Source of the DNA: Calditerricola satsumensis
GTDB lineage: Bacteria; Bacillota; Bacilli; Calditerricolales; Calditerricolaceae
NCBI RefSeq assembly: GCF_014646935.1
Contig: NZ_BMOF01000018.1
Span: forward strand, 1 to 39,609
Reading direction: 5' to 3'
Length of the DNA: 39,609 nucleotides
The position numbers and the translations under genes were made by a program. The notes under the pieces are model-generated. The model did no database searches, was not told the DNA's origin, and worked only from the letters and a program-made list of their open reading frames with translations. Below, piece by piece: positions 22,784 through 30,549 of the stretch. Numbering within the stretch: position 1 is the stretch's first letter; each line of letters starts with the position of its first letter.

Positions 22784-24316
22784 CTACGCCAGCGCGCCAA
22801 AGCGCTCGCGCAGCATGCGCTTTAGGATCTTCCCCGCGGCGTTGCGCGGGAGATCGGGGACGAAATGCACCTTCTTCGGCACCTTGAAGGGCGCCAGGCG
22901 TTCCCGCGCGTAGGCGATCAGCTCGTCTTCGCTCACCGCAGCACCCTCCTTCACCACCACGACGGCGGTGACGGCCTCGATCCACTTGGGATCGGGCGTG
23001 GCGATGACGGCCACTTCCTTCACCGCCGGGTGGGTGTACAAGACCTCCTCCACCTCGCGCGAGGCGACAAGCACGCCGCCGGTGTTGATCACGTCCTTCT
23101 TGCGGTCGACCACGGTGATGTACCCCTCTTCGTCAACGCGGGCCAGGTCGCCGGAGTGGAACCAGCCGCCGGCAAAGGCCTCCGCCGTCTCCTCCGGCTT
23201 TTCCCAATACCCGAGGCACAGCTGCGGCGAACGGTACACCACCTCGCCGATCTCCCCCGGCGAAACGTCGCGCATGGCCTCGTCGACGACGCGCATTTCG
23301 ACGAAGGGCACCGGTTTGCCCGCCGAGGCCGGCCGTTCGGCATGCTCCTCCGGCCGCAGCACGGTGGCCAGCGGGCCGATCTCCGACTGGCCGAAGCAGT
23401 TGTACAGGCGCAAATGGGGCAGCCGCTGGCGGAGCGTCTCGAGCACCGGCACGGGCATGATCGATGCCCCGTAATACCCCTTCTGCAGGCAGGACAGATC
23501 GCGCCGCGTAAAGTCCGGATGGTGAAGAAGCGCGATCCACACCGTGGGCGGGGCAAAGAAGCTCGTAATGCGCTCCGATTCAAGGGTCGCCAGCACGCGC
23601 GCCGGGTCGGGGGCTTCGTGAAGCCAATTCGTGGCCCCTAAAAGCAAATACGGCATAAGAAAGACGTGCAGTTGTGCAGAGTGATAGAGAGGCATGACGT
23701 GCAGCACGCGATCCGTGGCCGCAAAATCGAGGGCCAGGACGCAGCTCATGTACTCGTACATCAAGGCGCGGTGCGTCATCATCGCCCCTTTGGGCCTTGA
23801 CGTCGTGCCCGAGGTGTACAGGAGCTGGACGAGATCCGACTCCTCAAGGTCGCCGTCGGCGCGAGCAGGCGGCTCGATGCGGGCAAGGCGCAGGACGTCG
23901 AACCCTTCCCCGCCCCGCAGCGTCCCGTACACGGAGGCGCCCAGCTGCGCGCGCACGTCCTCTACCCGTTCGGCCAGCGCCGGATCGAAAAACAGGGCGC
24001 GGCTCCCTGACTGGTTGACGATGTAGACGAGCTCGTCGCCGGTGAGGGCGGCGTTCACGGGCACGTGGACCAGCCCGGCCTTCGCCGCCGCCAGCCACAG
24101 CAGGACATACGCGTCGGAATTGCGCCCGTAGGCGGCGACGCGGTCCCCCTTCTGCAGCCCGGCGGCGAGCAGGTGGCCGGCCAGACGCTCGGCTGCCGCA
24201 TCGAGCTCCCGGTACGTCCACGCGCGTTCTTCGAAGACGAGCGCCACGCGGTCGCCCCATCGCCGCGCGCTGCGTCGGATCAGGTCCCCGACGGTGTTCC
24301 GCCAGATCGCGTTCAT
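22784..24316 (-). CDS. long-chain acyl-CoA synthetase (FadD-like)
   Basis: AMP-forming acyl-CoA synthetase of 510 aa. Motifs: the N-terminal ALVFEERAWTYRELDAAAER, P-loop YTSGTTSRPKGAMMTHRAL (the consensus G after GTT is S here), then MPLYHSAQL, YNCFGQSEIGP, GWFHSGDLARVDEEGYITVV, DRKKDVINTGG, and the C-terminal Lys motif PRNAAGKILKRML. The ATG at 24316 follows a G-rich site (AAAGGGGGCC); a much longer upstream extension is a shadow of the next synthetase. It lies 29 bp after the other synthetase, same operon. It activates fatty acids; chain length cannot be read from the sequence. Confidence 0.92.
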   Translation of the reverse strand: MNAIWRNTVGDLIRRSARRWGDRVALVFEERAWTYRELDAAAERLAGHLLAAGLQKGDRVAAYGRNSDAYVLLWLAAAKAGLVHVPVNAALTGDELVYIVNQSGSRALFFDPALAERVEDVRAQLGASVYGTLRGGEGFDVLRLARIEPPARADGDLEESDLVQLLYTSGTTSRPKGAMMTHRALMYEYMSCVLALDFAATDRVLHVMPLYHSAQLHVFLMPYLLLGATNWLHEAPDPARVLATLESERITSFFAPPTVWIALLHHPDFTRRDLSCLQKGYYGASIMPVPVLETLRQRLPHLRLYNCFGQSEIGPLATVLRPEEHAERPASAGKPVPFVEMRVVDEAMRDVSPGEIGEVVYRSPQLCLGYWEKPEETAEAFAGGWFHSGDLARVDEEGYITVVDRKKDVINTGGVLVASREVEEVLYTHPAVKEVAVIATPDPKWIEAVTAVVVVKEGAAVSEDELIAYARERLAPFKVPKKVHFVPDLPRNAAGKILKRMLRERFGALA

Positions 24317-24345
24317 CGGCAGGCCCCCTTTGCCTTGGATGGCCA

Positions 24346-25974
24346 CTAGCCGGCATCGGCCGTCCCGTAGATGTCGCGATATTGCTCGCGCAGTTTGGCC
24401 TTCAGGAATTTCCCGGCCGACGTGCGCGGAATGGCATTGACAAAGACGAAGGCGTCGGGCAGCCACCACTTCGGAAACTTGTCGGCCAAAAAGGCGCGCA
24501 GCTCCTCCGGCGTCACCTCGGCGCCCTCCTTCTTCACCACCACGGCCAAGGGGCGTTCCTGCCACTTCGGATGGGCCACGCCGACCACCGCCGCCTCGGC
24601 CACGGCGGGGTGGGCCATCAGGGCGTTTTCCAGATCCACCGAGCTGATCCACTCGCCGCCCGACTTGATGAGGTCCTTGACGCGGTCGGTGATCTTCACG
24701 TACCCGTGGGGATCGATGGTGGCCACATCGCCGGTGCGGAACCAACCGTCGGCCGTCCAGCTGGATGCCGCCTCCGGCTGGTTGTGGTACGCGGCGGCCA
24801 CCCAAGGGCCGCGCACCTGCAGCTCGCCCATCGTCTGCCCGTCCCATGGCGCCTCGCCGTCGTCGTTCACCACGCGCACCTCCACAAACGGCACAGGGAT
24901 CCCCTGCTTGGCACGGTACGCATACTGCTCCTCGACCGGCCGTTCGGCCAGGTCCGACTTGAGGTGGCTCACCGTCCCCAGCGGCGTCGTCTCCGTCATC
25001 CCCCAGGCGTGGATGACGCGCAGGCCGTGCCGGTCAAACCCGCGGATCATCGCCTCGGGCGCAGCCGATCCGCCGACGGCAAGGCGCATGCCGGGGACAA
25101 GCGACCAGCGTCTGGGCGACCGGTCGAGGGCCTGAAGCACGCCCAGCCAGATCGTGGGCACGCCGGCGGCAAAGGTGACCCTTTCGCTTTCGAACAGCGC
25201 GAGCAGGCTCTCCGGGTCGAGATGGGGGCCCGGGAACACCTGCTTGGCGCCAACCATGGTGGCCGCAAAGGGCACGCCCCAGGCGTTGACGTGGAACATG
25301 GGCACCACCGGGAGCACCGTGTCGCGGTGGGAGACGGCCAGCGTGTCGGCCAGCGCCGCGGCGAAGGAATGGAGAACGAGGGCGCGGTGGGAATAGACGA
25401 CGCCTTTTGGGCGACCGGTCGTCCCCGAGGTGTAGCACATGCCGGCCGGATCGTTCTCGTCCAGCTCGGGATAGGCGAAGTCGCCCGTGGCCTCGGCCAA
25501 GAGGGCCTCGTAATCGTCGTAGCCCTCGGGGACGGCCTGCCCGGTGAGGGGCACAACGAAGATGCGCTCCACGCGGATGCGGTCTTCGAACTGGCGCAGA
25601 AGCGGCACGAGCACGTCGTCGACGATCAGGAAGCGGTCTTCGGCGTGGTTGACGATGTAAGCGATTTCATCCGGGTGCAAGCGGAGGTTCAACGTGTGGA
25701 GCACGCCGCCGGCAGCCGGGATGCCGAAGTACGCCTCCAGGTGGGCGTAGTGGTTCCACATCAGCGTGCCCACGCGGTCGCCCTTGGCCAAGCCGAGCCG
25801 CTTGAGGCCTTCGGCGAGGGCTTTGGCCCGGCGAACAAAATCGGCGTACGTATAGCGATGAAGCGACTTGTCGGGCCGGCGCGAGACGATCTCCACAGGG
25901 CCGAACAATTTGCCCGCGCGCTCCAACAGGTGCGTTAGCGTGAGCGGATAAGCCATCATCGTGCTCGCGATCAT
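24346..25974 (-). CDS. acyl-CoA synthetase, AlkK/DmdB-like
   Basis: AMP-forming acyl-CoA ligase of 542 aa in the group that contains medium-chain (AlkK-like) and methylthiopropionate (DmdB) ligases. Motifs are YTSGTTGRPKGVVYSHRALV, the VVPMFHVNAWGVPFA helix, IHAWGMTETTPLGTVS, GWFRTGDVATIDPHGYVKIT, DRVKDLIKSGGEWISSVDLE and the C-terminal PRTSAGKFLKAKLREQY. The Trp-rich segment and GGEWISS distinguish it from the neighbouring FadD-like enzyme. The ATG at 25974 has GAGAGGGG upstream; codons before it are not supported. It is the first gene of a two-gene operon driven by the strong promoter at 26025-26053. Confidence 0.92.
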   Translation of the reverse strand: MIASTMMAYPLTLTHLLERAGKLFGPVEIVSRRPDKSLHRYTYADFVRRAKALAEGLKRLGLAKGDRVGTLMWNHYAHLEAYFGIPAAGGVLHTLNLRLHPDEIAYIVNHAEDRFLIVDDVLVPLLRQFEDRIRVERIFVVPLTGQAVPEGYDDYEALLAEATGDFAYPELDENDPAGMCYTSGTTGRPKGVVYSHRALVLHSFAAALADTLAVSHRDTVLPVVPMFHVNAWGVPFAATMVGAKQVFPGPHLDPESLLALFESERVTFAAGVPTIWLGVLQALDRSPRRWSLVPGMRLAVGGSAAPEAMIRGFDRHGLRVIHAWGMTETTPLGTVSHLKSDLAERPVEEQYAYRAKQGIPVPFVEVRVVNDDGEAPWDGQTMGELQVRGPWVAAAYHNQPEAASSWTADGWFRTGDVATIDPHGYVKITDRVKDLIKSGGEWISSVDLENALMAHPAVAEAAVVGVAHPKWQERPLAVVVKKEGAEVTPEELRAFLADKFPKWWLPDAFVFVNAIPRTSAGKFLKAKLREQYRDIYGTADAG

Positions 25975-26024
25975 GGTGGCCACCCCTCTCTTCCTCATTT
26001 TTCCCAATATTTTTAGTTGTCTCG

Positions 26025-26053
26025 ATTGTATCCCGCCCACGCATGCCTGTCAA
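26025..26053 (-). promoter_or_regulatory. sigma-A type promoter of the acyl-CoA synthetase operon
   Basis: TTGACA (26053-26048), 17 bp, TACAAT (26030-26025) on the minus strand, nearly consensus. The -35 lies at the 3' end of the hypF remnant. No FadR box is visible here, so this operon may be controlled differently from the dehydrogenase operon. Confidence 0.85.
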
Positions 26054-26622
26054 GTTGACCGTTTCGCCGCAGCCAATGCGGCCTGGCCGAGGCTGATGCC
26101 GCCGTCGTTCGGCGGCGCCTCCCGCCCCATCCACACCTCCATCGGGCCGCGCTCTTCCGCCACCGCCTGCAAGAGCGGGCGAAAATCGAGTTCACGCCCG
26201 TCCCACGGAAAGGGATAGGCCGTCTTGAGAGGGGCCTGGCGAGCAAGATGCTCCAGCCAGATGGCCGCCTGGCCCACGAAGGAAATCGCCCCCGTAAACC
26301 CGAGGAGGGCCGCCACGGCATCAAACAGGCGCCCGACCGAGGTGGTGGGAAAGGTCTGGATGCGCTTTTCCACCAGCTTTTGTGCCGTGAAGAAGCGTTC
26401 GGGCAGCTGAAGTCGAACCGCCACCTCCGCCGCCAGCCCGGGAAGCTCGGCGAGAAAGCCGGCCAACGCTTGCAGCGGCACGCGGGCGGCCGCGTCGTCG
26501 CCAGGAAGGACGGCGTACCGGAGATGGCCGACACGCTCCAATCCGTCCACCGCGCTGCCCACGAACAACTCGCCGCCCCAGATGGCGCCGTCATCGCCAT
26601 AGCCCGTGCCATCGAAGGCCAC
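26050..26622 (-). pseudogene. hypF: hypF remnant (carbamoyltransferase, Kae1-like fragment)
   Basis: Open frame of 190 codons matching pieces of the C-terminal half of HypF, which makes the nickel-ligand cyanide of [NiFe] hydrogenases. Visible are AFDGTGYGDDGAIWGGELFV, TTSVGRLFDAVAALLGF, VGQAAIWLEHLA and the terminal motif PPNDGGISLGQAALA. The N-terminal acylphosphatase, zinc-finger and YrdC domains (about 500 residues) are missing. Between PLLQAVAEE and PPNDGG roughly 90 residues of the Kae1-like core (usually containing the GGVFQN motif) are also lost. The frame opens only after a stop near 26667. It is unlikely to be functional. No other hyp or hydrogenase gene is in the window. Confidence 0.75.
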
Positions 26623-26738
26623 TTCCGTCGCGCCAAACCCGCGCCCTTCCGGCAGCTCACCTCACCCCACTTCATCCCTTCGCATTCCTTCATACCGTCC
26701 ACAAATTTAGTAACACAATTCGAAACATTCAATAATAA

Positions 26739-26768
26739 ATAATATCGGAAGAAAACGGGTGTTGTCAA
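26739..26768 (-). promoter_or_regulatory. promoter upstream of the hypF remnant
   Basis: TTGACA (26768-26763), 18 bp, TATTAT (26744-26739) on the minus strand in an AT-rich stretch. It faces the hypF remnant, and no intact gene follows it directly. The region 26668-26777 otherwise holds nothing recognisable. Confidence 0.6.
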
Positions 26769-26777
26769 GGTTCAACA

Positions 26778-26808
26778 TAAAAACCCCTCCTTGGCGTCCA
26801 GAGGGGTT
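26778..26808 (-). terminator. terminator of the histidine kinase gene
   Basis: AACCCCTC (26808-26801) pairs with GAGGGGTT (26789-26782) on the minus strand, with an 11-nt loop, followed by TTTATGTTG. It lies 22 bp after the kinase stop. Confidence 0.85.
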
Positions 26809-26830
26809 TCGACGTTCAATTTTTTTCCGT

Positions 26831-28456
26831 TTATTGAATGGGCAAATACACGAAGATTTTCGTTCCTTCCCCAGGCATGCTGCTCACGTCGAGCGTGCCG
26901 TCGTGGGCCTCGACAATCGCCTTGCTGTTGGCCAGCCCGAGGCCAATGCCGCAGGGTTTGGTGGTGAAAAACGGCTCAAAAATCTCGTCCAGCCGTTCCG
27001 TGGGAATGCCGGGCCCCATGTCGGCTACGGTGATAAGGACATCCGCTTCCAGCTTGCGGACCGAGACCGTAATCTGTCCGCCGGGGGCGGTCGCCTCGAT
27101 GGCGTTCTGGATGAGGTTGATCAGCACCTGGCGAATCTGGTCGGGATCGAGGTCAACCAAGGGCACCGCCTCGTCGTACTGTTCCGCCAAGCTCACGCTC
27201 TTTTCGACCATTTTGCTTTCCAGCAGGCGGCAGGTCTCCGACACCAGCTGCACCACATCGCTTTTGCGGCGCTTGGGTACGGCCGGTTTGGAAATTTGCA
27301 AAAAATACTGCACCAAATCGGTGATCCGGTTCAGCTCGTTCATGATGAGGTTGGCCTTCTCTTCGTAGGGGCCGACAAATACCCCTTTTTCCTTCATCAT
27401 CTGCATGGCCAGGCGAATGATCGCCAGCGGATTGCGAATCTCGTGGGCGATCTGCGCCGAAAACCGCCCCATCACGCTGAGCCGTTCCATCTGCTTGAGG
27501 GCCCGCTCCAACTCAACCACGCGGGTGATGTCCCGTGCACACGCGACCAGGCGCCGCACACCGCGCGCCTTGACGTCCAGCCAGAACGTGTCCCACAGGT
27601 ACTCGCGCGCCTCGCCGGTCACGGGGTGGACAAACGTCTCGCGGAAGTCGCGCAAGCTGCGCTGCTCGCGCAGGCTGATGGCAATGGCGTTGTGGCGTGA
27701 GAAGATGCGGTCAACCGACGCGCCTTCGTGCTCGCCAAACTTCCGTCGTGCCGCCCGGTTCATCGATTCGATCGTTCCCTCTTCCGTGCAAATCAGCACC
27801 GGGTCGTCGGAAACCTGGACGAGCTCGTTGAACAGGTGGGTGACGTACAGGTTTTGGCTCTTCAGCAGGTACGCCTGCTCGATGGCATACCCCGTCGACA
27901 GCACCATGCCCAGCAGGTACGGGCTGTGCTCCTCCCGGTACGCGGCTACGGCCAGTCCACCAATCACCCGGCCTTCCATGTCCCGAAGCGGCGTGGCCGC
28001 GCACGTCATGTCGTAAAAGGCTTCGCAATAGTGTTCCCGGCCCACCATCGACATCGGTTCGCCCGTTGCCAGGGCCGTTCCCAACGCGTTGGCGCCGTAC
28101 ACCTTTTCCTGCCAGCACAGCCCCTCGGTGGTGTGGTGCGCCAAGAGCGGATCGGGCAGGCGCTCACCCCGGCAATGCAGCAGAATGCCGTCCGCGTCGC
28201 AAATGACGACGATGAAGCGCGTTTTGATCTGCTCGAAGAGGTGGTCGAGAAACGGCTGGGCCACCTCCAGCAAAATGCGGTTGTGGGCTTTCCGGCGGGC
28301 AAGCTCTTCCGGCGGCACGGGCGAGACATTGGGCAAGCGGTCCTTCGGCACGCCGTAGCGGCGCGAGCGCTCCCACGCTTCGCGGATTTTTTTCTGTCGT
28401 TCCGCTTCCGAAAGCGTCAACGCCGCCTGCGGAATGGGCCACGTGGCTTCGTCCAT
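26831..28456 (-). CDS. soluble sensor histidine kinase with AcoR-like GAF and PAS domains
   Basis: Histidine kinase of 541 aa with no membrane segments. The N-terminus (REAWERSRRYGVPKDRLPNV) and a GAF domain (about 65-215) with YGANALGTALATGEPMSMVG and CAATPLRDMEGRVIGGLAVA resemble the sensor half of AcoR-type sigma-54 activators. A PAS domain follows (about 230-340). HisKA has the phospho-His in FSAQIAHEIRNPLAII, and the ATPase domain has LINLIQNAIEA (N box), VADMGPGIP (G1), EIFEPFFTTK (F) and GIGLGLANSKAIVEAHDG (G2). The ATG at 28456 follows GGAGGAAC. No response regulator is nearby, so the partner is unknown. Its signal is probably a cytoplasmic metabolite or redox cue. Confidence 0.9.
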   Translation of the reverse strand: MDEATWPIPQAALTLSEAERQKKIREAWERSRRYGVPKDRLPNVSPVPPEELARRKAHNRILLEVAQPFLDHLFEQIKTRFIVVICDADGILLHCRGERLPDPLLAHHTTEGLCWQEKVYGANALGTALATGEPMSMVGREHYCEAFYDMTCAATPLRDMEGRVIGGLAVAAYREEHSPYLLGMVLSTGYAIEQAYLLKSQNLYVTHLFNELVQVSDDPVLICTEEGTIESMNRAARRKFGEHEGASVDRIFSRHNAIAISLREQRSLRDFRETFVHPVTGEAREYLWDTFWLDVKARGVRRLVACARDITRVVELERALKQMERLSVMGRFSAQIAHEIRNPLAIIRLAMQMMKEKGVFVGPYEEKANLIMNELNRITDLVQYFLQISKPAVPKRRKSDVVQLVSETCRLLESKMVEKSVSLAEQYDEAVPLVDLDPDQIRQVLINLIQNAIEATAPGGQITVSVRKLEADVLITVADMGPGIPTERLDEIFEPFFTTKPCGIGLGLANSKAIVEAHDGTLDVSSMPGEGTKIFVYLPIQ

Positions 28457-28511
28457 GCGCGTTCCTCCTTGCGGGGGCATCTTCCTGTTTTGTTCACACT
28501 TTTCTATCTTA

Positions 28512-29236
28512 CTACAAGCCGCCCCGCCTGTGGGGAGGCAAAGGAATACCCAATCGCGCGAGGAACGCGCGGAAATCCGCAGGGAGCGGCGCCTCAACGC
28601 GCAACAGCGTACCTGTGCGCGGATGGGGAAACGCCAGGCGCCAGGCGTGAAGCGCCGGGCGCGCAAGGAGCATGCGTGCCCCGCCGTAAAGGTCGTCGCC
28701 GAAGAGGGGGTGACCCAGATGCGCCAGATGGACGCGGATCTGGTGCGTCCGTCCCGTCAGCGGCCGGACCATCAGCAGCGTGCCGGCGGCTTTGCGCGCC
28801 ACCACCCGATAGCGGGTGCGCGCCGGTTGCCCGTCTGGTCGCACGGCGCGCTGGATGATCGAGCCGCTCACCCGGCCGATCGGGGCGTCGATGACGCCGG
28901 AGGAGCGATCGAGGCGCCCTTCCGCGCAGGCCAGGTACGTTTTCCGCACCGCGCCCGCCGCCAGCAAGCGGGCCAGTCCAGCATGGGCCTCGGGATGCTT
29001 GGCGATGAGCGTCGCCCCCGACGTGCCCACATCAAGCCGCGTCACCGGATGGAAGGCGCGTGTTTCGCCGCGTGCGGCCCAGTAGGCCAGCACCGCGTCC
29101 ATCAGCGTACCGCGCGGATGGTGAACCGTGGGGTGCATGCATTGTCCCGGCGGCTTGTCGACGACGAGAAGGTCCCATCTTCGTACAGGATGCGGATCGC
29201 CCCTTGCGCAATCCGTTCTCCATCCGGTTGGCGCAC
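28512..29236 (-). pseudogene. RluA-family pseudouridine synthase with a 1-nt frameshift
   Basis: The C-terminal 208 residues are a clean RluA-type synthase: HPVTRLDVGTSGATLIAKHP (catalytic Asp in RLD), RKTYLACAEGRL, then VRPLTGRTHQIRVHLAHLGH and the GDDLYGG turn. The missing start is found in the other frame upstream (RIAQGAIRILYEDGT from a GTG at 29236). The expected joint, FLVVDKPPG followed by MHPTVHHPRG, is split by loss of one base near 29168. Restoring one C in the TTC-TC run would give about 241 aa, the normal short RluA/YlyB-like size. An internal start at 29138 would lack the first strand. It may be a real mutation or a sequencing error. Confidence 0.8.
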
Positions 29237-29290
29237 GGCCCGATCACTTCCTTTCCTGCCCCCGAAATCCGTGCATGTCCCCTTCCCAAC

Positions 29291-29318
29291 AAAAAAGGAA
29301 GCTCCCACGAGCCTCCTT
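29291..29318 (-). terminator. strong terminator of the 31-codon ORF
   Basis: A 10-bp stem with one G-T pair (29318-29309 with 29304-29295; AAGGAGGCTC and its partner) is followed by a T6 run on the minus strand. It lies 19 bp after the micro-ORF stop, which supports a real short transcript. Confidence 0.85.
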
Positions 29319-29336
29319 GTTTTTCTTTCCGCGCCT

Positions 29337-29432
29337 TCATTTCTGGCTTTTCTTCGCGTCGGTGGCCGGCGGCTTGGCCGCCGACTGCTCCTTTTTCTTT
29401 TGCGCCATCACGAGCTGGTAAAGCAAACCCAT
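29337..29432 (-). CDS. 31-codon micro-ORF with Lys-rich tail
   Basis: Starts MGLLYQLVMAQ and continues with the polar, Lys/Ala-rich tail KKKEQSAAKPPATDAKKS. The ATG at 29432 is 9 nt after AAAGGAGG, an unusually good ribosome site. A strong terminator follows the stop by 19 bp. A short amphipathic head and basic tail suggest a peripheral membrane or RNA-associated peptide. No family is recognised, so it could also be a leader or a non-functional ORF. It stands alone between the rluA-like gene and the divergent LysR gene. Confidence 0.55.
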   Translation of the reverse strand: MGLLYQLVMAQKKKEQSAAKPPATDAKKSQK

Positions 29433-29584
29433 CACGCCCATCCTCCTTTTGCCGCTCGTGAAACGGCGGAGCGTCCCACTGAATACGTTTTTCTGTACCT
29501 ATATGGTAACCGAGCGTTTATTATAATGGAAATGCCACTTTTATCGGAACACTTATTTACCCTTTTTATAAGGAGGCGAACGCC

Positions 29585-30481
29585 GTGCTGTATGAGCAGC
29601 TGGAAGTGCTCGCCGCCATTGTCGAAGAAGGCAGCATGAACCGGGCCGCCGACCGGCTGCGCATCACGCAGCCCGCCCTGTCGCGGGCGATCAAGAAGCT
29701 GGAGGAACGCTTCGGAACCGCCTTCTTTGAACGGCGCGGCAAGCAGCTCGTGCTCACCCCCGCGGGCCGCCGGGCCTACCAGACGGCCGTCGAGGTGGTG
29801 GAGGCCGTTCGCCGCCTCGCCGACGAGCTGGCCGCCCTGGAGACGCCGACGCGCGGCCCGCTGACGCTCGGCGCGGGGCTGACCACCTTGTATCACGTGT
29901 TGCCCCCGCTGCTCGGCCCGTTCACCCGCCAGTATCCGGAGATCGACATCAACGTCAAGACCGGTCGCGCCCACGAGATGGTGAAGGCCCTGGAAACCGG
30001 CGAGGTGGACTTGGCCTTCATCGCCGCCGACCAGTTCCATCATCCCTACCTGCAGGCCTTCCCCTTGGAGGCGGAAGCCGTCATCCTCGCCGTGCCCGCC
30101 CATCATCCGCTGGCCCACGCGCCGACGCCGCTGTCCGTGTCCGCGCTGGACGGCCAGCCGTTTCTGCTCTTTTCCCCGGGCACCTACTACCGCGACTTCC
30201 TCGACCGCATCTTTTCCGAATCGGGCGTACGACCGAACATCCGCCTGGAGGTGGACAGTTTCACCACGCTGAAGAAATTGGTCGAGGCGGGACTGGGCGT
30301 CACCTTCCTGCCCCAATCGTACGTCCAGGACGAAGTGGCCACCGGGCGCATTGTCGCCGTTCCGGTTCGGGAACTGGCTTCCGTTCGCTTCGTCACCTAC
30401 CTCCTGTCCCCGCCGCGCGTGCAGCGGGGAACCGCCCGCCTCTTCCTGCAGTTTACGCGAGAATTCTACGCGCTCCGGTAG
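29585..30481 (+). CDS. LysR-family transcriptional regulator
   Basis: LysR-type regulator of 298 aa. The N-terminal helix-turn-helix reads VLAAIVEEGSMNRAADRLRI, TQPALSRAIKKLEERFGTAF, FERRGKQLVLTPAGRR. The C-terminal part (about 90-295) is a periplasmic-binding-protein fold effector domain ending in FTREFYALR. The GTG at 29585 follows AAGGAGGCG. A TATAAT at 29522-29527 may be the -10, but its -35 is weak. The gene is on the opposite strand to most of the window. LysR proteins often regulate a divergent neighbour, but here only the micro-ORF is divergent, while the D-amino-acid enzyme is convergent. The target is not evident. Confidence 0.9.
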   Translation: MLYEQLEVLAAIVEEGSMNRAADRLRITQPALSRAIKKLEERFGTAFFERRGKQLVLTPAGRRAYQTAVEVVEAVRRLADELAALETPTRGPLTLGAGLTTLYHVLPPLLGPFTRQYPEIDINVKTGRAHEMVKALETGEVDLAFIAADQFHHPYLQAFPLEAEAVILAVPAHHPLAHAPTPLSVSALDGQPFLLFSPGTYYRDFLDRIFSESGVRPNIRLEVDSFTTLKKLVEAGLGVTFLPQSYVQDEVATGRIVAVPVRELASVRFVTYLLSPPRVQRGTARLFLQFTREFYALR

Positions 30482-30549
30482 GCCGGGCCGCATTCCCGGG
30501 AGGGCGTGCCGGCCCGATTTCGTCAATGGCGACCGTGCCCTCTGCGGCG

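Noticed and set aside
24317-24847. N-terminal extension of the FadD-like synthetase
   Set aside because: It lies wholly inside the neighbouring synthetase in another frame and has no recognisable domain.
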